This document shows, in pieces, positions 30,222 through 42,185 of a DNA stretch of 64,000 nucleotides. The position numbers and the translations under genes were made by a program. The notes beneath the pieces are model-generated. The model ran no database searches. It saw only the letters and a program-made list of their open reading frames with translations, and was not told where the DNA came from. The stretch is from Selaginella moellendorffii (Eukaryota > Streptophyta > Lycopodiopsida > Selaginellales > Selaginellaceae), in the NCBI RefSeq assembly GCF_000143415.4, contig NW_003314411.1, forward strand, positions 186,452 through 250,451, in the 5' to 3' direction. Position 1 is the stretch's first letter; every line of letters starts with the position of its first letter.

Positions 30222-32081
30222 ATGCTGGGCTCGTCGGGCGGGCACTGGCCTGGGAATGGCTTCTTCTCGTCGGGAGGTGCGAAATCTAGGCCCTTTTACG
30301 GGATTTCTTTGTTGTGATGTTTCCCTCTTTCCAGAGATTCGGAAGAAGGCGCAAGATGTTGAGGAACTCGTGAACGCGAGCTTTTCATGGACAGCGCAGA
30401 AGGAAATTCGCTTCTCCCGGGCGATTGAAGAGATTCTTGGCGACCTGGAGCCCTCCCAAGAAGATCGCGACGCCCGAGCAGCTATTGTCGCCTCGTTCGA
30501 CAGCTTTGTCAAGCAGACTTTATCTGGTGAGTGTCTCTCATAAAAATGCGTGATTTTTCTCTCCAGCTGTTCTCTTCTCTCTCTTTTCGTTAGAAGATGA
30601 TCTTTTTTCTTTTCTTTTTTCTCTCCCCAGGCTCGTCCGTCGTTGCTCCTTTTGGATCATATGTAACCAACACATTCACTTGTGACAGCGATCTCGATCT
30701 ATCGCTTTACGTGAATCGTATGAACCCTCTTTCCCGAGAAGAAAAACTCTACTTTCTGAAAAGGGTCACGACCAGTTTGCAAGCAATGCATGGTAAGCGT
30801 AAAGCTAAGATTAAAGTCTTTCATTCATTCTTACTCGTTTTCTTGTTGGCTGGCAGCACGGTATGATCAAATACAGCCCATTTACAAGGCTACTGTTCCT
30901 GTGGTGAAGTTCGTGGACCGTAAAACTGGAATACAGTGTGATCTCTCTGTAGACAACAAAGATGGTGCATCAAAATCGTTGGTACTAGCTGCTCTATCTT
31001 CAATCGACAAGCGCTTTCGCCCACTCTGTCTACTGGTACCATAAGTGTTGAATGTCAGTCGTTTTCTGAGATGTTCCGTTCCAGCTGAAAAAATGGGCTA
31101 AATCTCACGAGATCAACGATGCTAGCGCTGGTACCTTGAGTTCGTATGTCATCACACTTTTGGCCATATTTCACCTTCAGGTCAGGTTGTCTAAGGAGTT
31201 GTTTTGGAGTGCTTTTTGACATGCGTACTTTGCAGACATGCTCCCCTCCAGTTCTCCCGCCATTGTCTATGATTATTGGAGGTTTTTGCCACTCTTTAAC
31301 TTTTATATTATTGTTGAGTGCTCTTTAGCAAGGTTTTGTCCTCGTCACAGATCTCCGTCCTCGTTTTCTCTTCTCTCATATATTGTTGGTTTGATGAGAT
31401 TCGTTAGTATTTTCTCATTACTCGGCTTGCTTTTTGCAGGACTGGACCTACGTGATGCTTCCTATTGCAGCGGGTTTATAAGTGCCCGCGCCAAAGCTTT
31501 TCAGGGCTTTGGTGCTCGCAACATGGACAGAATCTCCGAGCTCTTTAGGACCTTCTTTGTAAAGGTGTTGGACTCAGTTCTAATTTGTGTTCACTCAGTT
31601 TTCCAATGCGTAGATCACCGCTGTCAAGGCACTCTGGCAGGAAGGACTCTGTGCGAGTACTTACCATGCACAGTGGATCTCAAAGTGGCCAAGCTTTCAC
31701 AATGGTTGCATTTGCGTAAGTTTAGCCTTCCGCAACATGATCATGCTCCTGATGACGTTCGCTTATGTTTTTCAGGTGGAGGATTTTTATGATCCGTCAC
31801 GGAATGCTGCCAAAGCCGTGACACCCAAGGACTTCGAGTACATCTACCAGTGCCTGGAGAACTCGGTAGATGCGTTCCGAAGGCCAATCACGGATATGGA
31901 ATCGTTCAAGAAGATGATCGTCGGCGATGGATGTATGCCGAAGGTTACTCCACCACCACGGCCTGAGCCACGATTCCCAGACCCGCGCGACATTCGTCCC
32001 AGCCTCGCAGTGCCTCTCCTCCTCCAAGGCCGACCTCACAGGCCTGCATTGGGACCTCCAAACCGCCGGTTCTGTGAGTAG
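30222..32081 (+). CDS. Terminal nucleotidyltransferase (noncanonical poly(A)/poly(U) polymerase type)
   Basis: Nine exons: 30222-30276, 30335-30526, 30631-30792, 30857-31035, 31085-31180, 31236-31281, 31440-31564, 31614-31715, 31776-32081. They sum to 420 codons plus stop, with GT-AG introns of 49-158 nt. The start at 30,222 is in a different frame from the longer open frame upstream; it is required because the 58-nt first intron restores the frame of exon 2. The nucleotidyltransferase core has GSYVTNTF, the metal pair in DSDLDLSL and the third Asp in IQCDLSV. Then come LKKWAKSH and a poly(A)-polymerase-associated domain with VEDFYDPSRNAAKAV. The family adds U or A to RNA 3' ends (plant HESO1/URT1-like); the specificity is not readable. 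The C terminus is proline-rich. The last exon could end differently, because GTGAG overlaps the stop. Confidence 0.88.
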
Positions 32082-32348
32082 TTGCTCTTCACTAGCTTCT
32101 AGTTGTTTGCTCACCATCCATGGATTTACAGAAAAACTGAGGAAACGCAATCAAACTAATTCGTCCGAGTGTCAAAGGCGAACTTTAAAGTTAAGGTAAA
32201 TTATTGTTTCCATGGAACTCCTCGGAGCACAAAGTGCTCTGGAAGTTCTTCATTATAATTTATCTCTTCCATCTCATGTTTGATTGTTGGTCACTTGCAA
32301 AGAAAATAGCTTTCATTCATCTAGTATCACTGCATCAAAGAAATTCTA
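32082..32348. other. Intergenic region between convergent genes
   Basis: About 270 bp holding 3' untranslated sequence of both neighbours; nothing else recognised. Confidence 0.4.
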
Positions 32349-33068
32349 TTACACCGCTCCAGCCATTCTTGCTGATAGTTCTTGGTCCATCATTTTGATG
32401 ATAAACTGTTGCAGCTTAAACAGATCAAACTCGATATGGTAGTCACCCCTGACATCTCCAGTGAAGTGAGACATGGGAAACTTGATCACAAAGCCCTCGC
32501 TGGCCTTGCAAAACTCCGGCCCAAACATGATCTCCCTCATGTCACGGCTGCCTTCCTCCTTGGCGAGAAACGTGAATTGGCAGTCGCTCGTAACTTTGAC
32601 ACCGATCACCAACTTGTAACCAGACTGCTCCCACGTCTCCACCACCTCTCGCAATGTCTCGATCGTCTCGTTCCTGTACGCCACTTCGACCACGGCCCTC
32701 GCTCTCGCCATGTCCGAGTTGGAGAAATAGCACTGATCCGGTTCCTTGTCGCCCGTCACTGTTGGAAGGCGCGAAGCTCCGGCGGGCGTGATCACGTCTA
32801 AACACTCGTCCACACCAGGAAGAGTGCAAATCTGCGAGATGATGCGAGTGTTGAACCATTGCGAGACGGTCTCGTGAACGATGGAAGGATCCCCGTGCAT
32901 CCACACATCGCCTTCCTTGTATTGCAATCTCCAGTGGCACTCCAAGCCATCCATCCAAGCATCATAAACTGCCCATGGTACCTGTTGGGCAACGAGGAAT
33001 GGCCCCTCTTTGTCTCCCTCTTCATATGCAGCGATGGCCTCCCTCAACCCCGTGTCCAAGGACTCCAT
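32349..33068 (-). CDS. Unknown protein, possible PD-(D/E)XK/Uma2-like fold
   Basis: 239 residues in one exon, intact. I do not recognise a plant family. The middle (about 110-160) reads EPDQCYF, then after 13 residues VVEVAYRNET, then LREVVETWEQSGYKLVIGVKV. This spacing of PD, a hydrophobic-Glu-Val strand and a helix followed by a strand resembles Uma2-type and fungal PD-(D/E)XK proteins. The usual catalytic Lys is not evident (E-V-A). It is an inference from pattern only. No signal peptide or membrane segment is seen. GC-rich codons match the neighbouring host genes. The DNA just beyond its start drops sharply to very AT-rich sequence. Confidence 0.65.
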   Translation of the reverse strand: MESLDTGLREAIAAYEEGDKEGPFLVAQQVPWAVYDAWMDGLECHWRLQYKEGDVWMHGDPSIVHETVSQWFNTRIISQICTLPGVDECLDVITPAGASRLPTVTGDKEPDQCYFSNSDMARARAVVEVAYRNETIETLREVVETWEQSGYKLVIGVKVTSDCQFTFLAKEEGSRDMREIMFGPEFCKASEGFVIKFPMSHFTGDVRGDYHIEFDLFKLQQFIIKMMDQELSARMAGAV

Positions 33069-34177
33069 ATGACAGAAAAGAATTCTTCCCTATTAGGGAA
33101 CACAACAAAATAAAGGTTACTTTGGGCATGTCAATTTCATATTATCTCAGAATTTTCATGTTTCAAATTACGTTTCCTTGTCAACATATAACACCTAACT
33201 AATGCTATATTTGGAGCAACTAGAGTTTAATATAGCTTTCCCATCATTCCATAAAAAGAAAACATACACTCTTTCAATTTTAAAATATAGTAGTATTTCA
33301 AAGCTTAATAATTAAAAGATCTGTTTTTTTTATACTTTAATCATATTTTAATTTGTGTTGATGTAAAAGATTATTTCAATTGTATTGTAAAGTTATGAAA
33401 GATGGTTAAAATATAAGAGGGTTCTTTATTGTGGATAATACCACCAAATAAAAGTTGTTATTAATTATGTGTAATCTAAACTTTAGATTTGACAGAAAAA
33501 GTGCCAAAAAAGCTGTGGAGGGGATTGCAATATATTTTACAAATTATTTATCAATAAATATTAACTTTGAATTTAATTTATTTTCTTATAAATTTTAGTA
33601 TTTTAAAATATATTGTAGATTGAACTCAAGTAGGCTTTTATAATTTTTATCATAATTAATTAAATTTAAAAATTATATTGCAATTTTCTCAGTTAAATTA
33701 TCAATTCAGCTAACATATTATATAGTTTTATAGATTTACTTATTTATATTAAACTTCTATTTGCTTATATGTATAATATACTTATATATTTGTTAGAGAT
33801 AAATTTAATCTTACATGCAATGAAAGAGTAATTTAAGTAAATATAAAGTATAAGATATATTTTTAAAGAAAAAGAAATTAATTAATAGCTCTAGTTACAA
33901 AATTATTTATAGTTAAAAAAGTTAATTTTGTAAATTTTCTATCTTTCATTAAACAATATTCTAAATAATAGTTATTAAAGTTAATATTGAGAAATTGTAT
34001 TTAACAAAAAATTTACTAATATAATATAACATAAAATTATATTAATATTATAAATACTTGAAATATAAGAATAGGTATATTAATTGGGGTTTAGACCGTA
34101 CTTATATACAAGAATGGATAAATCAAATTCAATCCCAAATAGATAGTCCATATGCTATTATAATTAGTGTATTACCT
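33069..34177. other. Very AT-rich region at the edge of the gene island
   Basis: Dominated by A and T with no coding frame. Composition changes abruptly at about 33,110. Near 34,073 it holds a phrase (TATTAATTGGGGTTTAGAC) repeated at about 36,638 with one change, each time followed by a microsatellite. Probably decayed repeats. Confidence 0.45.
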
Positions 34178-34244
34178 ATACATACATACATATATATGTA
34201 TATATATATATATGTATATATACATACATGTATATATATATGTA
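34178..34244. repeat. TA/CATA microsatellite
   Basis: About 67 bp of alternating TA with CATA units, partly self-complementary, so it can form a hairpin. A related run occurs at 36,669-36,702. Confidence 0.9.
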
Positions 34245-35570
34245 GGTCGGCGCCGGTCACAGATTAAAACCAGAGTTTTCACCTCAAGTTTTATTGGTGA
34301 AACTTAGACTTACAACCTTATTCCATCCTTCCCTTTGGAAGATGAAAAGGTAATGACAATAAGTCAAGTGGAATATATAAAACTTTTATTAGGTGATTAT
34401 AAACTACCACAAGAATCTGAAGCTATTTTAAAACTATTAACAAAGTTGATGATAACCATGGCTTAAACAAAATCCAAAGCCATGGCACAAACATCAATAA
34501 ATTATAGAGTCCCAATAAATTAATTCCAACTTTATATATATGCTCAAACCACCATTGTAGCAAATAATACATTTCATCTTTAAGTTTATCTATTGACAAC
34601 CACCATTAATTCAAACTCACTACTATAAGCAAAAGTTGTTTTTATGTCTTCCTTTTGGTCAACATCTAAAATCTGTTTTAATTTAAACTTACAACCATTG
34701 TATTCATCTAACACTACATATTGGAAGTCAAACTCACTCTGTTCATTTTCCACATCTTTGTCATCCCCTTCTCGAAGGAAAATAAATTTTGAAGCACTAG
34801 ATTTGTTTAGACTTGTTGCATTTGTCCCCACTTTTCTATCTATGTTTGGCCTCACTATATTAGGGTTACGTGTTCTATTTGGACTTGTTATATTTGTCTT
34901 TACTCCACAATTTATGACATTTGTTTTTGTTGCACTACCATATCCATTTGTCCTCACTCTATCATTGAGGCTGGACTCCCATTTATCCCCTCTACCCCCT
35001 CTTCCAAAGAAAAAAAAGTTTGAAGTGTTGAAGATAAAAAGAGAAAGTTAGAAAGAGGAAAAAATATTATGGAAGAAGAAAAAGTGGATAAAAAAGTATC
35101 AAAGAGGAATTTTTAGCAATTATTAAAGTACAAATTGGGAGAAAAGAAGGAAGCATATTCAAAGTTTAGAGAACAAAGGATCTGCTATGATAAAATGCTT
35201 TAACTACCACAAGATATATAAAAGATTTACACTGTTCAACCTTCTCAACACATAATTCAACACTTGAAACAGAAAAATCAATAGAAAAATTCACACTCTC
35301 AAAAGAACACATAAACCCCTTAGTAACAATGATAAATAAATGCTCTCAATGACACTTACAATTAGGAATATACATTTAACCCAAAACTCTAGCAAAAGTG
35401 ACTTAACCTTTGGAATAAAAAAATACTCAATACTAGAATTGATCAAAGACTCCACCAAAGAAACAAAAGTAAAATTCTTAGCTTTACATATATACTTAAC
35501 ATCTAAATTAGTATGAAAAGGATAGAAAACACTCAACTTAACACCGGATTGAGAATGAGAAACATAAAAG
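34245..35570. other. AT-rich sequence with one open frame of unknown nature
   Basis: The minus frame 34,957-34,586 (123 codons) is Asn/Lys/Asp-rich and has no recognised motif. Its neighbours are decayed repeats, so I treat it as chance or a transposon relic. No RNA gene seen. Confidence 0.35.
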
Positions 35571-35765
35571 TGTAAGAAACCATAGGAAACAACTCGAAAG
35601 ATGATCCATACAAATTTAAATATAAAAGGAAAGGGCTTATAAACAAATATGCACTCTCTTTTATAATTAGATGCATTCTCTTTTCCAATTAGTTAAGAGT
35701 TTTGGGATACTTCCTTAGTATTGAATTGGGTGACCTCCTGAGAAGTCCAAATTAGAAATAACTAG
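35571..35765 (+). repeat. 5S-promoter-bearing LTR, copy iii
   Basis: Starts TGTAAGAAACC and carries the family leader (AAATATAAAAGGAAAGGGCT). The C-box part of the 5S segment is at 35,715-35,749 (TTGGGTGACCTCCTGAGAAG). The A-box part is deleted. The right border is uncertain. Confidence 0.65.
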
Positions 35766-35909
35766 AAAGGATAACAAAGAATATAAGAAGGTGGCTTAAG
35801 CTGAGAAATAAGAAAATATTGGGAAAGAGTAGAAGATAAATAGAAAGGATCAAATATCACATTAAAGGATTAACATTTACTCTGCAAAATCTTTAACTCA
35901 TTTATAAAC
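35766..35909. other. AT-rich spacer between two inverted 5S-bearing LTRs
   Basis: No feature recognised. Confidence 0.3.
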
Positions 35910-36076
35910 CTATCTGTAAGTTCTTAAATTTGGACTTCTCGGGAGGTCATATAGCTTGGTATTACTTAAATTTGAGGACATTTAACCATAAGTATTCAAA
36001 AACCTTTAATCTTCCCTTTATATTTGAACTTAATAGATTATTTCTCAAGTTGTTCTTTTTGGTTACTTACACTATC
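35910..36076 (-). repeat. 5S-promoter-bearing solo LTR, copy iv, with perfect TSD
   Basis: A 157-bp unit, 35,915-36,071, begins TGTAAG and ends CTTACA. It is flanked by identical CTATC at 35,910-35,914 and 36,072-36,076. On the minus strand it contains the 5S-derived block (35,986 to 35,932; ATGACCTCCCGAGAAGTCC). Terminal inverted TG/CA plus the 5-bp duplication identify a solo LTR of a small retrotransposon. The 5S segment suggests the Cassandra TRIM type. Confidence 0.82.
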
Positions 36077-36879
36077 TCTATAATAATCAAGTTCCCCATC
36101 ATAATCTGGAATCTATTTGAATTCATAAACATTATTTTCCCATAAACTTGATCTTTAAACATTCTCCAAGAACCAAACTGCATTGTCTATATCTCGCCAA
36201 TTGATGTCACAATCACAAAACACCGAGAACAAAATAAACTATATAATCACATCCCATGGAAGTTAGAGGTGACAACACACTAAAGATTGGTATAGCACTA
36301 ATATGATCACACCCCATAACACCACAACACCAAAAGTTCAATTTAACAAAGTAGTATTGATAGCCTTAAGTGATATACTCTTTAATTGATGATAGCATAG
36401 CATAATAAAAAAAGAGAATGCAATGAAGATTAGAAGAAAGAGCAAATCTATGCATAACAATAGCTAGAATTATAGATCTTGCAAAAAGTTAATATAAATC
36501 TAAATCTAAAAGAGAATGAAGAAATAAAAACAAAAGGCACAATCCCAAACATTAGAGTAAATCACCACTAAAAAAGTTTGTCTTTTATGGATAAATTTCA
36601 GTGCCTTTCATCTCCTCTAATGTGATATAGAAGTAGGTATATTAATTAGGGTTTAGACACTTGCTTTATACACACACACACATACATACATATACATATA
36701 TTTATAAATCTTGCAATATCAAGAATCCTTATCTTAATTAAATATAGTTTATTACATATTGAAATATTAATACTTAATCTCTATATTACTAGCTTATGAA
36801 TTCAATAATTTATACATTTGAATCTCATGGAATTTATGAAATTAATGACAAAATATGAGGTCCACACAAGATTTTAATA
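36077..36879. other. AT-rich sequence with a CA/TA microsatellite
   Basis: The microsatellite is at 36,669-36,702. It is preceded by TATTAATTAGGGTTTAGAC (about 36,638), a near-copy of the phrase at 34,078. No gene recognised. Confidence 0.4.
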
Positions 36880-37040
36880 TAATATTGTGAGGTTTAAATG
36901 TACAGCTATGATGTTGTATAATAATATTAGCATAATGCTGTTAGATTGGTTCAATCCAAACCACTTACTCCTGTATATAAGTTAGGATTTTTTGGGCTAA
37001 TTAATATGCATATTCCCTTTCTATATTCCATACACTCACA
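36880..37040 (+). repeat. Family B gypsy LTR, copy 1
   Basis: Aligns with 52,960-53,125 and 57,081-57,235. Shared points are AGCTATGATGTTGTATA, AATATTAGC, the TATA-like TGTATATAAG and GCTAATTRATATGCAT. Borders approximate. Confidence 0.7.
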
Positions 37041-37269
37041 TTGGTGGAGTTGAGAGGCATTTTTAATTGTTCCTGAGGAGTGCTTAAATTTGGGATTTTG
37101 GTTTAAATTTAGTTTTTGCATTGTCTAGTCTAGCTTTTTCCATTTCCTTTCTTTTGTTCTTTCCTTTTAGGATTCTAGTTTAGATTTAGCTTTTTCATTG
37201 TCTAAATCTCCCTTTCCCTCTAGCTTTTTTCATTTCATTTCTTTTGCTTTTTTCTTTTCATTCATCTTC

Positions 37270-37700
37270 ATGGCAGAGTAGCAGTCTCTTCTTCCTTTGA
37301 CTCTGGAGCAATAGTTGCTACAATTGCTAGATGCTATGTGATTGCAATTAAACAATGGTACAACTCCTTTTGCTCTTGGTGCCAATCTTTGCATTTAGCT
37401 GGAATTCTTTTGTGGAAATCCTGGGGATGATGTGTACCATTGGTTTGATTATGTTATAGTGATTGCCACATATCATTCTTAGGATGATGTTTGACATTTG
37501 CATGAGCTTCCCATATGTCTCCAAAGGACGGTGCTGCAATGGTACAATGGTTTGAGTGTGGCCATTCGTAAGGATTGGAGTATTCTTCTGGATGTCTTCA
37601 AATGCACAATCGGATATGTTGATGATTATGATAGTGCATTCCAAAAATTGCATGGTCTTCATCAAGGGCCATTTGAGTCATCTCAGACTCCATCTTAAGT
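37270..37700 (+). pseudogene. Family B gag fragment
   Basis: The ATG at 37,270 and the following sequence align with the gag start at 53,326 (M-x-E-Q-x-x-L-P-L-x-L-E-Q pattern). Further on it keeps the gag-like WYNGLSVA and GPFESSQ. Stops occur early (codon 4), so it is dead. Confidence 0.7.
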
Positions 37701-37731
37701 CCATCTTAAACTCCATCTCGGTCCATCTGAT
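37685..37731 (-). repeat. Short 12-mer tract in reverse orientation
   Basis: About four units of CTCCATCTTAAG type, the reverse complement of the GATGGAGTCC array at 42,326. It may be a left-over of the inverted family C LTR. Confidence 0.45.
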
Positions 37732-37834
37732 TTCCATATCAACACTTCCATATGTCATGTGTTAGTCCTCTTGTGTCCCTTTTCTAGAGACTCATTTATT
37801 GCTTATTTCGTGCTCGTTCCTTGAGCATGAGATA

Positions 37835-38523
37835 CCTGGTGTGGCTCAACAAAACCTCGCTCTAAGCTCATGGCTAAAGCACCCAAAGGCAGAAGGCGGG
37901 GAGAGTACCCATGAGGCTTGCGTAAGACCACGGTATTCCAAATCAAAGTCCCAGACTGTGGAAAGGAAGAAGAGTAGTCCTTTGGTGTAGTGACTAAGGA
38001 TATGGTTCATATGGTGAGAAAGTCCCAGAGGACCATGGGACTTAGTAGTCGGGCCTGTAGGCCTTGATCCTGTGGCAGTATTGGCAAACACGGCCATGGA
38101 CAAAAAAAGACTTGGTAGGGACCAGAAAAGGGATATTAGGAAAGGCTATTCCCCATGTATGTAGGCATCCTAAGGATGCTAAGGAGTGGAGCTAAGATGA
38201 TCACTCATGGATGGATGGCTCAGTCTTTGAGAGATGGGACTATGATGCAATTGGTGTTAGACCATCGGTGTAACCAAGGTGAAGGGGTATAGCCTTAACG
38301 TAACAGATTGATATATTGGTGGTACCTTGGGGTGTTAGTCATAGGATCAAACACGTGAAGCACTTGAACCAAGTGCAAAGGTTGAGTGGCATGGATGCCA
38401 TTCTCGGGGATAATAAGCCCCAAGTACGAAATAGGACTTATGGAGGTTGTGAGTGAGACTCCTCCAAGTGGTCAGAGGTGCGGTTAAGTGACTAAAGTAG
38501 AATGGAAAATTTAGTCACTTACA
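37835..38523 (+). repeat. Family C 5' LTR (left end missing)
   Basis: Aligns base by base with 42,933-43,631, for example CTCGCTCTAAGC, GGCATGGATGCCATTCTCGG and the end GTCACTTACA. The first 750 bp of the LTR are absent; unrelated sequence stands in their place. Confidence 0.85.
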
Positions 38524-38526
38524 ATT

Positions 38527-38537
38527 TGGTATTAAAG
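38527..38537 (+). promoter_or_regulatory. Degenerate primer binding site of family C
   Basis: TGGTATTAAAG, differing from TGGTATCAGAG by a C-to-T and a G-to-A change, three bases after the LTR end. Confidence 0.6.
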
Positions 38538-41500
38538 ATGTTCCTTAGTTCGACTTTTATTGGTGGCTAAGTATATCATCACTAATATTGGCATCAGAAA
38601 GTCCTAGGAGTGGGCCTATCCTTGAGGAGTATCAAGTCGGGAAGACATAACTCTTCACTACAATTCATGTGTAAAGTTGTAGGTGAGGTGGTGGATAGAA
38701 AAAGGCCAATAATGGAATGACTTTGTGATTTTGGGAACAATATAAAGTTTTCCTCAGAGAGTTGAGGATGTGATTTAAATGAGCATTTGATTAAGCAAAC
38801 AGGAAAATTTAATTGTGGTAAACAACTATAGTTGGGATCACAGGAAAGATAAAGACTCCAAAACAATAAAAAGAGTCACAAGATTATCTTTATATAGTTG
38901 AGGCTTGTGCTCATGAATTTGAAACCAAAATTAATGACTGTGAGAGGTCAAATACGGATGAGGACACAAGTCCTTGAAATGGTAGCCGAGGTTACTTTTT
39001 ATAAATGCTGGAACAAACCCAAGGAGTTAGGTTATACTTAGAGGATGAGTCAATATTCTTATCATAGGGGCGAATAGTCCTAGCCCATAAGGAATGGAAG
39101 ATAATCAAATGTTGGAATAACACTTGCAAGATGGTCTTTATGAGTAGGATATGAATACACGAAGTTGTATTCCAATGAGCTGGCACCTCAAAAATAAGAC
39201 CTTACAAGTCACTGGATTAGTAAAGTCCAAAAATGTTAAATGACTTAAGTAGAGTCAAGGAATGGTCCTAAGGAATTGGTAAAAAGCATTTGGACTGAGG
39301 TGTGTTATGCCTCACGAAGGATAGGGAGGATTATACAATCCAAGTATGAGAACAATAAGTATTTCATTGATGGCAGAATGTGCCATACTAAAGTTGTGGG
39401 AAAGGTGTTCCTAGAAGAAAACAACTTTGACATAAAGTGGTGTGTAGACTCTATGGTGCAGTGCTAATGGATAGTTAAAATGAGAAAGAATTGTATTGGT
39501 CTTAGCAAGGACCTAAACACGAGAAAGAAGTGTCATAAAGGTAGGCTCGTGGAGCCGATGGTGTGAAGACACCAAATGTGCCAAGGCGTGATACCTTGAG
39601 GTCATGAGAACCCTTTTCCAAAGAAATCCTAATAAAAATGGGAATGGTATAACCTAAGTTGGAATGCATGCAGTTAGAGTATAGTGACCCAAATAATGAT
39701 AGAGGCATAGAAGCACTAGCAATGAGTTATAGGATTTGATAACTATGAGGCAACTAAGCAAAAAGTGTAAAATAATTGATTAAACTAGTAGAAGATAACT
39801 ACCCAAGACTTTTTAATAGGATAAAGAAGTTAGATATACCCTTATGGGGGATAAATTGCTTATGTTGCAATATAATAAGTTAATGTCATAAAAGAAATGT
39901 TCATTGTCAAAGAGGCCATCATTAAGACACCCAATCCCAGTGTGTGGGATTATAAAATGTGCATACCCGGATTAAGGAACCACTCCCTAGGCTACCGGGT
40001 AGATTCATCCCTATAAATACTTGCTAAGGCATGGTAGAAAGTGCAAAGCAAGTAGAAGGGGGAAAGAATTGAATCATAAGAATCGAAAGGCATAACCAAG
40101 GTTGGTTATACAAGTTAGGAGTGGAGAATCAAGTGGGCGCTTGAATATGTTATTATTAGCAATTGTGATGCCATAGAGAGTTTAAAGCATGGAATTGTCC
40201 ATGTTAGACCATATGGCAATTAAAAAGCTTGCGAAAAGAGAGGCTTTAGCAAGCTAAGGGACAGTCTTTTCAAGGTCCCCCAAAACAATTCTAGGTAGCT
40301 TAATACCTAGAAAGCCAAGTGTAAATGGTTCATAAAACACACGAAATTAAAGTGGCGTAGTTGAAGCATAGTCTTGAAACTTGCTATAAAGCAAGGCTAT
40401 TAAGGTTGGGGAAGTAGTTCCCGAGTGTTCAAAGGAATGACTTTGAATGAAAGTTAATGGTCAAGGACTTTCACACGTATGTATGAAACCATGTTACATT
40501 GGTTGGATGACTTGCTAAGTGAGATCGGCAAGTCAGGGGAACAAACCCCCTAGTTGAAATTGCTAACTTCAAAAGGGGTGGCCCATGGGGCCGAGCATGG
40601 AGGAGTCCATGCATAATCACAGACTTGTCAAGTGAGAGGATGCATATACAAAGGTTAACTAAGTTCTTAAGCTGTGATCTATAGTGCACTTTAAATATAA
40701 ATTGGTGCACCGGTGTGGGGGTCACGTCAGGCATTCTGGGTGATGCCATCCGTAAATGCATATACAGAGGTTGGATTTGAGTCTCAACTCTCTAGTGCTT
40801 GGGTTTGAGTCCCAACTCACTAGGGTGCAGTGATAGTTTGGAATATGAGGACACTCATTTTTCAGTGGTCATGGACTCTTAGTAAGGAGACTAGCTTGGG
40901 CACACTGTCAAGCGGGGGATGCCTCGAAGTTATGATGCACAGTTAGATTGCTTAGTGTGGCTCAACATATCTAACTTGAACACTTTGGTGCGAGTAGCAC
41001 CAAAGATGTGGTGAATGAGATGGGGACACCTAGTTTTAGTTGCTATGGACCCTTGGCTAGAAGGGCTGGCTTGGGCGCACTGCCAAGTGTGAGGGATGCC
41101 CTCAGGGTCATGGTCAACAACTTAAAGGTCTAGAAAACCTAGTACCTATTAGCAAACCTATTAAGGTGCCAAGATGATATCATTAAGTGATCTTGTGGCT
41201 AAATAAAGACAAAGTCTTTGTTTGGGTAAGGAATAGGGTTCCTAGTTCAAAGTGGTGATTTGAATTGCTAGTAATGGTGTGACTTGGTCAAAGTGACCAA
41301 ATGGGAAAGATATCAAAAAAGGAAATTAGTGGCAATGCAATGGTATAGTAAGTCCAAGGAAGTAGTCTTTAGGAAAGACCCATGAAATGGTCGCAAAATT
41401 GGGCTATGGATAAAACCCATAATAGAGAATGCTAAAGAGACTTACCAAGGGTGAACACCCTTTAGACTTGGTAAAGTGGAATCTATGCTATGAAACCGTA

Positions 41501-42170
41501 AAAATACCTCAAGGATAAAGGTAGTGAGCCTATGTTGATTGGTGCAAGAATTAATAAATAGGAGCAAAAGACTAAAGGAAATGTGACTTCAAGGATGGAT
41601 TCCCAAGTGTTTCAATTGAAGTGAAAGCTCCAAGATAGAGAGCGGCAAAGTAGCCAAATGATAAGGCTGTATACAGCCCTAACAAAAATTATAATAATTG
41701 GAACTTAGTGTCAAATGCGGCAAGAAATAGAAAAGAGAATGATAGGTTCCTCAAGTAGAGAACCTCCTAGGAGGGGAAAGTGGCGTTTGCACAATATGTG
41801 CAATGCAAGGTGTCGGAGACACCCAAGAAATTAACTTTGAGAAGTCAAAATTAAAAGTTTCAAAGTGCAAAGGTTATATCAATGGAAATAAAGACTACTC
41901 GAGAATGAGTAGTGAGATTGAGAAAGAGAAGGTGTCTCTAACAAGTTTAGTGAGAACTAAACCAATAAAAGGGAGAGAACCACCACGGGTGGTCAAATCA
42001 ATCTTTATGTTAGAGAGAATATGCTCATTAGAGGATGGATAAAGCATAAGGAGCCTTCGATGTCAAACTATTGATGAATATTGGCTAGGTGCCAAGGTTG
42101 GAAAGGGTAATACATGCTGGTATTACTTTATAAAATAGTTTATCATTCGATGAGCACATCGAACTTTGTC
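38538..42170 (+). other. Family C internal region, no recognised coding sequence
   Basis: Only short open frames, none with retroelement motifs. It contains a partial internal duplication of about 110 bp (40,830-40,925 and 40,995-41,100, sharing GCTTGGGCRCACTGYCAAG). A pair of T-arm-like motifs lies at about 40,780-40,815, homologous to those of element 1. The last 1 kb recurs inverted at 43,773-45,995. Confidence 0.55.
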
Positions 42171-42185
42171 TATGGGTGGTGGAGT

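Noticed and set aside
20705-33068. Bacterial or organellar contamination of the GC-rich island
   Set aside because: Genes have spliceosomal introns and plant-specific domain architectures, and one of them is duplicated in the transposon-rich part of the same window.
34245-34270. tRNA-Asp/Lys type primer site suggested by GGCGCCGG
   Set aside because: The match is short and no LTR end or retroelement gene adjoins it.
34586-34957. 123-codon AT-rich frame as a host gene
   Set aside because: Low-complexity Asn/Lys content, no motif, surrounded by decayed repeats.
35932-35986. Functional 5S rRNA gene
   Set aside because: Only the 3' half with the internal promoter is present in each copy and flanks match LTR ends, so these are LTR-embedded relics.
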